The notes beneath the pieces were generated by a model, which saw only the letters and a list, made by a program, of their open reading frames with translations, had not been told where the DNA came from and made no database searches. A program made the position numbers and the translations under genes. From JAICMB01 sp035295125 (GTDB taxonomy: Bacteria; Acidobacteriota; Terriglobia; Bryobacterales; Bryobacteraceae), in assembly GCA_035295125.1 (NCBI GenBank), contig DATGJP010000016.1:1-64000 (forward strand): a DNA stretch of 64,000 bases, read 5' to 3'. Of this stretch, positions 59,604-64,000 are shown piece after piece (position 1 is the stretch's first letter; each line of letters starts with the position of its first letter).

Positions 59604-62015
59604 TCACTCGTAACGTAGCGCCATGATCGGATCTACCGTGGCCGCGCGGCGCGCCGGAATATAGCTGGCGGCGGCAGAAACAGCGCATAGAAGAACCGGC
59701 AAAAGAATGAACGTTGCCGGATCGGTCGGGCTCACTCCGAACAACAGCGTCTGCAGATACCGCGTCAGAAGCCAGGCTCCCGCCAAACCTCCCGCGACAC
59801 CCAATAATGCGATCGTCAGCCCTTGCCTTACCACCAACCTGACGACCTGGTTGCGCTCAGCTCCGAGCGCCATTCGAATTCCAATTTCATGAGTCCGTTG
59901 TGCCACCGAATATGCCATCACACCGAAGACACCGATGGAGGCCAGCAGCAAAGCAAGCAGCGCGAACCCGCCCACGAGGGTCGACTGAAACCGCGGACGC
60001 TGGATCGACTCCGCTACCAGGACATCCAGCGGCCGGATATCCGCGACCGCCTGTTGGGGATCGAACGCGTGGATCTCACTTTGTACCGTCCTGGCGATGC
60101 TGAGCGGATCAACCGCTGTGCGAATCACGAGGTTCGCGAAGCCGTTCGGCTCCTGGGCGTATGTAAAGTAAACGGTCGGATAGGAGGCTCGATCCAGGCC
60201 CTCATGCTTCACATCGCCAACCACTCCGACGATCTCGTACGGTGTCTTCCTGCCCCATTGGACGAATAAGTGCCGCCCTATGGGGTTCTCATTCGGAAAG
60301 AACTGCTTCGCAAACGATTCCGTGATGATCGTGACCTGCGGCTTCCCGGCCACGTCATCATCCGTGAAGGCTCGCCCTCGCATAACCGGAATGCCCATGG
60401 CGGCGAAGTACCCCGGCGTAATTGTTAACACGCCGGTGCCTGGCTCCTGGCCGGGCGCTGGAATCGGCAGGCCATCAATGCGAAAGCCGGTTTTCGCAAA
60501 ACCATTGCCGAGCGGAATAAAATGGACCGATCCGGCGCTCACCACGCCCGGAATGCGTTGCACGCGCCGCAGGATTTCGGCGAGTCCCGGCGCGATCTGG
60601 TCGTCCTCCGCATAGCGTGGTGTGTTGAGCGTCATGTGCATCGTAAGCACATTCTCAGGTTGAAAACCAGGCGGCACGCTGGCCAGCCGCAGGAAGCTCT
60701 TTGTCAACAGCCCCGCGCCAATCAACAAAGTGAGCGCGATGGCCATCTCAGCAGCCGCAAGCACGGCTCGTAGCCGGTTCTTGCGGAGACTGCCATGGAC
60801 ACCGCGCCCGCCTTCCTTCAAGGAATCGCTGAGATCCGGACGCGACGAACGCAGCGCCGGGAGCAAGCCGAATAGTAACGCTGTCCCGACGGAAACAAGT
60901 AACGTGAAAGCCAGGACGTTCAAATCGATGCTCACCCCGTTCGCCCGGGCGACCGACATGTCTACGGGCAGCAGGTTCACCAGGCCGTCCTTGGCCCAGA
61001 TGGCGACTGCGAGGCCGATGGCGCCTGCGAGCAAGCCGAGCATGCCGCTCTCGATCAAAAGCTGGCGCATGACACGGGCTCGCGTTGCTCCTAACGAAGT
61101 TCGAATGGCCATCTCGCGCTGCCGCCGGCTCGATCGCATCAACATCAGGTTTGCGACGTTTGCGCATGCGATCAGGAGGACCAATCCCACCGCTCCGAGC
61201 AGTACGAACAGGGGGGTACGCAACTCCCCGACAAACTGCTCGCGCATCGACAGTATTGTCACGCCCCATTTCGTATTGAATTGCGGGAACTCACGCTGCA
61301 GTTGTGCGCCGATGACATTCATATCCGCCTGGGCTTGATCCAGGCTCACGTCCGGCTTCAGCCTGGCTAGGCCGGTGAGAAATCGGCCTCGCCGTTGCGC
61401 AGCCCGCTTAATGGTATACAACTCCCAAAGCTCAGATTTCATCCCTGGGAAACGAAAATTTGCGGGCACCACCCCGACGATGGTCGCGTTTGTATGGCCA
61501 AGGGCTACTTGCTTCCCCACAATTCCGGGGTTCGCGCCAAAACGGCGTTTCCACAACGAATCGCTGATCAAGGCGACATCGAGGGCCCCGGGGGAATCTT
61601 CCTCGGCCGTAAAATCGCGCCCCAACTCTGGTGATATTCCCAGAACTCCGAAGAAATCGCGCGTTACAAGAGCGCCTGGCACCTGCTCAGGTGTACCCGG
61701 CCCGGTGATGTTGAGCGGCGTTTCAATGAATGCCGCCATCTTTTCAAACGAGCGATTGCGCGCTTGCCAATCCCCGAAATTCTGTGGATTGGCTACGTTG
61801 GTCTTGTCGCCCTGCTCCCGATGTTCCCAAACCATGACGAGACGGTCAGCGTCAGGGAAGGGCAAAGGCTTCAGGAAGACAGCGTTTATGACACTAAATA
61901 TGGCGGTGTTGGCCCCGATCCCGAGGACCAGCGCCAGGAGGGCGATCAGGCTGAACGCAGGATTGCCGAGCAGGACTCGGGCACCGTAGCGGATATCCTT
62001 CCAGACCGTCTCCAT
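59604..62015 (-). CDS. ADOP-type duplicated permease 2 (MacB/FtsX fold)
   Basis: The 803-residue protein has the same layout as permease 1: first helix ALVLGIGANTAIFSVINAVFLKPL, a MacB periplasmic domain (GTPEQVPGALVTRDFFGVLG), a first FtsX bundle (ACANVANLMLMRSSRRQREMAIRTSLG), a second periplasmic domain, and a second FtsX bundle (FGVMAYSVAQRTHEIGIRMALG), ending VDPIMALRYE. It is the first gene of the permease operon and has a sigma-54 promoter about 20-36 nt before the ATG. DUF4097 and permease 1 follow with gaps of 11 and 23 nt. Confidence 0.95.
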   Translation of the reverse strand: METVWKDIRYGARVLLGNPAFSLIALLALVLGIGANTAIFSVINAVFLKPLPFPDADRLVMVWEHREQGDKTNVANPQNFGDWQARNRSFEKMAAFIETPLNITGPGTPEQVPGALVTRDFFGVLGISPELGRDFTAEEDSPGALDVALISDSLWKRRFGANPGIVGKQVALGHTNATIVGVVPANFRFPGMKSELWELYTIKRAAQRRGRFLTGLARLKPDVSLDQAQADMNVIGAQLQREFPQFNTKWGVTILSMREQFVGELRTPLFVLLGAVGLVLLIACANVANLMLMRSSRRQREMAIRTSLGATRARVMRQLLIESGMLGLLAGAIGLAVAIWAKDGLVNLLPVDMSVARANGVSIDLNVLAFTLLVSVGTALLFGLLPALRSSRPDLSDSLKEGGRGVHGSLRKNRLRAVLAAAEMAIALTLLIGAGLLTKSFLRLASVPPGFQPENVLTMHMTLNTPRYAEDDQIAPGLAEILRRVQRIPGVVSAGSVHFIPLGNGFAKTGFRIDGLPIPAPGQEPGTGVLTITPGYFAAMGIPVMRGRAFTDDDVAGKPQVTIITESFAKQFFPNENPIGRHLFVQWGRKTPYEIVGVVGDVKHEGLDRASYPTVYFTYAQEPNGFANLVIRTAVDPLSIARTVQSEIHAFDPQQAVADIRPLDVLVAESIQRPRFQSTLVGGFALLALLLASIGVFGVMAYSVAQRTHEIGIRMALGAERNQVVRLVVRQGLTIALLGVAGGLAGAWLLTRYLQTLLFGVSPTDPATFILLPVLLCAVSAAASYIPARRAATVDPIMALRYE

Positions 62016-62035
62016 AAAACAAGTGGTAGAGAGTC

Positions 62036-62052
62036 TGCAAATCCGGGTCCAG
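62036..62052 (-). promoter_or_regulatory. Sigma-54 (-24/-12) promoter of the ADOP operon
   Basis: Minus-strand CTGGACCCGGATTTGCA (62052-62036) fits the sigma-54 pattern: TGG at -24 and TTGCA at -12, with exactly 10 nt between GG and GC. Transcription should begin near 62025, about 10 nt before the ATG. The inverted repeat at 62105-62121, about 75 nt upstream, is a candidate enhancer site. Confidence 0.65.
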
Positions 62053-62104
62053 CCGACAACATACGTTAAATCTGTGGGTTACGTGACTAAAGCGTGGCGG
62101 GGTG

Positions 62105-62121
62105 TGTCCGCTTTTGGGACA
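62105..62121. promoter_or_regulatory. TGTCC-N7-GGACA inverted repeat, candidate NtrC-type enhancer
   Basis: TGTCC (62105-62109), seven bases, GGACA (62117-62121), about 75 nt upstream of the sigma-54 box. It partly overlaps a longer stem (GTCCGCTTT at 62106-62114 with AAAGCGGAC at 62132-62140) that follows the small peptide gene and may instead form a hairpin in its transcript. Confidence 0.45.
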
Positions 62122-62144
62122 GTAGATCGTGAAAGCGGACGGGT

Positions 62145-62312
62145 TTAGTGCCTGTGCTTCACGCCCTTGATTTTGGGCTTCTTGTATTGGTACTTCGGGG
62201 CTTTGTACTTGTAATTGGGGTGTTTGCCGTGATTCTTCACCCCCGCGCTAGCGGCGGGCGTCATGAATACGAAAGCGAGAACAAAGACGACCAGGAATCG
62301 AAGGTAGCGCAT
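62145..62312 (-). CDS. Small exported Lys/Tyr-rich peptide
   Basis: A protein of 55 residues; the ATG at 62312 gives a signal peptide (RYLRFLVVFVLAFVFMTPAASA). The mature part of about 33 residues is Lys/Tyr/Pro/His-rich (NHGKHPNYKYKAPKY, then KKPKIKGVKHRH) and very basic. It has no Cys and no recognised family. It could bind anionic envelope polymers or act as a small antimicrobial or structural peptide; this is inference. It lies between the sensor kinase and the ADOP operon on the same strand. Confidence 0.55.
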   Translation of the reverse strand: MRYLRFLVVFVLAFVFMTPAASAGVKNHGKHPNYKYKAPKYQYKKPKIKGVKHRH

Positions 62313-62408
62313 ATTTGATCTATCGTACGTTAGGGTCCTAGACAATAGAGTCACATAGTACTAAACGGCCCCCAGTAGGGCAGGTTAGCGACCTTGCGGC
62401 GGGAACTG

Positions 62409-63779
62409 TCAACCCGCTTCACGCACCGAGGCCACCTCTCGCGAATCGGGCAGAGGTTGGTCGACACCCAGGCGCACGTTGAATTGGAACACGCTCCCTT
62501 TGCCTATCTCGCTCTGCACCGACAGTTGTCCCGCCATCATCTGGACTAGTCGGGCCGAGATCGTGAGTCCCAAACCCATACCTCCATGGCTGCGCGTCAT
62601 CGACCCATCAACCTGTAAGAACGGCTCCAGGATGATCGCCTGTTGATCGGGTGAAATGCCGATACCCGTGTCTTCGACCGTGAAGTGCAGGCGGACGTGT
62701 GACGCGTCATCGCTCTCCTGCCGGACATCGACACAAACGCTACCCTTCTCCGTGAATTTCACCGCGTTGCCGACCAGGTTCATCAGAATCTGCCGCAAAC
62801 GCCCCGCGTCCCCTACCACGCGCGCGGGCAGCCGGGCATCAACCGAATGGGTTAAAGCCAGGTTCTTCTGCCGCGCCAGGGGAGCGAAGGTCCTCAGTGT
62901 GTCTTCCAACAGCACGCGCGGATCGAAAGGCGCCATCTCCAGCACCAACCGATGGGAGTCGATCGTGGAGAAATCGAGAACATCGTCAAGCAACTGCATC
63001 AAAGCCCCTGCTGACCACCGAGCAGTCTGGAGCAGGTCGCGCTGTTCGCTGGTCAGATCCGTTTCCAGGGCTAGATCCGTCATGCCAATGACGCCGTTCA
63101 TCGGCGTCCGTAATTCGTGACTCATGTTCGCAAGGAACACGCTCTTGGCACGGCTTGCAGCCTCCGCCATCGTCTTAGCGGATTCGAGCAGATGATGATC
63201 GCGAAGCCCGTTCCAGTAACGGGTGTAAAGATGCCGCGCCTGGAGCAGCAGGAAGCCCATGAACACCGCCGTCATGACGGCCATCGCGTAACCCTGTTGT
63301 CCTCCCAGGGTAAGGTCAGCAGCAATGACTGGAACGAGCATCGGCGCAACGTGGCACACCAGTAGGAAATAGCGAGGCGTGAACGAAACCAGGGACCCGG
63401 CGCCTAACCCGAGCGCACAGATAATGAAAAGAATGGCATTCCAATTGGAGTAGCCGATCCGCAGCAGCGCATATCCGGTCAGCAGTCCCCAAGCCGTTGC
63501 ACTAATTAAAACCGTAGCGCCGAAGATTTGCGCCCAGCGGCGCGGATTTGCCGCGTAAAGCACTGGCTGCCGGATGATGATCGCCAGCCGTACGACGGCG
63601 GCGACAATCACTGCAACGGAAAAAGCTGCCGCGGGAGACGGATGTTCGTGAAAAAAAGAACTCGTTACGATAAGGAATTGAACGATACCCAGGTTCGCCC
63701 AAACGCCTGGGATCGCCCGGCGGCCCAGGTCGAAGTCGGCTTCCGACAGTAATGCGGCGTGACAGACCTCTTCCGCCAT
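62409..63779 (-). CDS. Membrane sensor histidine kinase (HisKA/HATPase)
   Basis: A protein of about 456 residues; AAGGGG precedes the ATG at 63779. About six membrane helices form an N-terminal sensor of unknown ligand (VWANLGIVQFLIVTSSFF, AAAFSVAVIVAAVVRLAII, ILFIICALGLGAGSLVSF). The HisKA box FLANMSHELRTPMNG and the ATPase boxes NLVGNAVKFTE, DTGIGISPDQQ and GGMGLGLTISARLVQMM follow. It has no receiver domain. The NMSHELRTPMNG box is of the hybrid-kinase class. No response regulator is adjacent, so the partner is unknown. Confidence 0.92.
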   Translation of the reverse strand: MAEEVCHAALLSEADFDLGRRAIPGVWANLGIVQFLIVTSSFFHEHPSPAAAFSVAVIVAAVVRLAIIIRQPVLYAANPRRWAQIFGATVLISATAWGLLTGYALLRIGYSNWNAILFIICALGLGAGSLVSFTPRYFLLVCHVAPMLVPVIAADLTLGGQQGYAMAVMTAVFMGFLLLQARHLYTRYWNGLRDHHLLESAKTMAEAASRAKSVFLANMSHELRTPMNGVIGMTDLALETDLTSEQRDLLQTARWSAGALMQLLDDVLDFSTIDSHRLVLEMAPFDPRVLLEDTLRTFAPLARQKNLALTHSVDARLPARVVGDAGRLRQILMNLVGNAVKFTEKGSVCVDVRQESDDASHVRLHFTVEDTGIGISPDQQAIILEPFLQVDGSMTRSHGGMGLGLTISARLVQMMAGQLSVQSEIGKGSVFQFNVRLGVDQPLPDSREVASVREAG

Positions 63780-64000
63780 ACCCCTTCTATCGGGGTAAAT
63801 TGTGGAAAACTTGAGAACTCCACTCCCGCATGGCTGCGTCTCCAGGAGCAGCCCGCGGCAATCGCCGCTTGCGGCCCTCACGGCGACAAGCAAGGCTCAT
63901 TTGGCACTTAGAATCAGAAATTTACGAGATAAGTAGCCGTCTGCTTTCGCGTGGGTTCGGACGGTTGCCAACGACCCTTAGGCGGCGCTTTTTCGCGAGA

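Noticed and set aside
1..64000. CRISPR arrays, prophage or integron structures
   Set aside because: No regularly spaced direct repeats, phage structural genes, integrases or attachment-site duplications were recognised; the tRNA-Leu gene has no integrase beside it.
63780..64000. A possible gene at the right edge
   Set aside because: No start, ribosome site or motif could be found in the final 221 nt on either strand.

Overview
The window looks like a chromosomal segment of an acidobacterium close to Candidatus Solibacter / Bryobacterales. The evidence is two very large permeases of the acidobacterial duplicated orphan permease (ADOP) type, a Solibacter-type C-terminal domain on a secreted hydrolase (31.8-30.0 kb), an Oar-like TonB-dependent receptor with an N-terminal carboxypeptidase-regulatory domain, and high-GC, densely packed genes. 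No phage, plasmid replication or CRISPR region was seen. The only mobile-element trace is the first 20 codons of what looks like a transposase at the left edge.

Layout. 0.3-4.7 kb: a degenerate diadenylate-cyclase-like protein, an SDR oxidoreductase, a secreted alpha/beta hydrolase and a GGDEF diguanylate cyclase. 4.9-8.3 kb: a transmembrane Ser/Thr kinase followed 1 nt later by a secreted caspase-fold protein that lacks both catalytic residues. 8.3-19 kb: tRNA-Leu(CAA), a HEAT-repeat protein, an AAA ATPase divergent from a short secretin-like protein, a SIS-domain protein, an M48 protease, a class V aminotransferase, a polyprenyl synthase, a cupin and a DUF72 protein. 19.2-34.8 kb: the TonB-dependent receptor, phosphoglycerate kinase, acyl-CoA synthetase overlapping a prolyl oligopeptidase, a DUF1080/PHP-like fusion, a secreted lipase-like protein, a GT39 glycosyltransferase and an Fpg/Nei DNA glycosylase. 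34.9-37.6 kb: Ku, a second DUF72 protein and a zinc-ribbon PrsW-like protease.

37.7-43.4 kb is a tightly coupled nitrate-reduction cluster: a NarK transporter fused to a NarI-like cytochrome b domain, a NarB/NapA-type molybdenum reductase, a four-cluster ferredoxin subunit, a Rieske protein with a twin-arginine anchor, and a small membrane protein. 43.4-45.6 kb is a MarR-ClC operon with a perfect palindrome just in front of the MarR start. 45.6-49.0 kb is an ECF sigma factor operon with a membrane protein, a beta-lactamase-fold hydrolase and an unknown protein. 49.1-52.3 kb holds a sulfatase-type enzyme and a desaturase/Rossmann fusion.

52.4-62.1 kb reads as one envelope transport and signalling system: a PadR regulator, a MacB/LolD-type ABC ATPase, an NtrY/NtrC-type two-component system, and an operon of two ADOP permeases flanking a DUF4097-like exported protein. 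The operon is preceded by a good sigma-54 -24/-12 promoter and an upstream inverted repeat, which suggests that the NtrC-type regulator controls it. The window ends with a small exported Lys/Tyr-rich peptide and another sensor histidine kinase. Several genes have weak ribosome-binding sites and -10 boxes only 10-12 nt before the start, suggesting leaderless or near-leaderless mRNAs. No gene-free stretch exceeds about 225 nt; the terminal gaps (61-282 and 63780-64000) show nothing recognisable.
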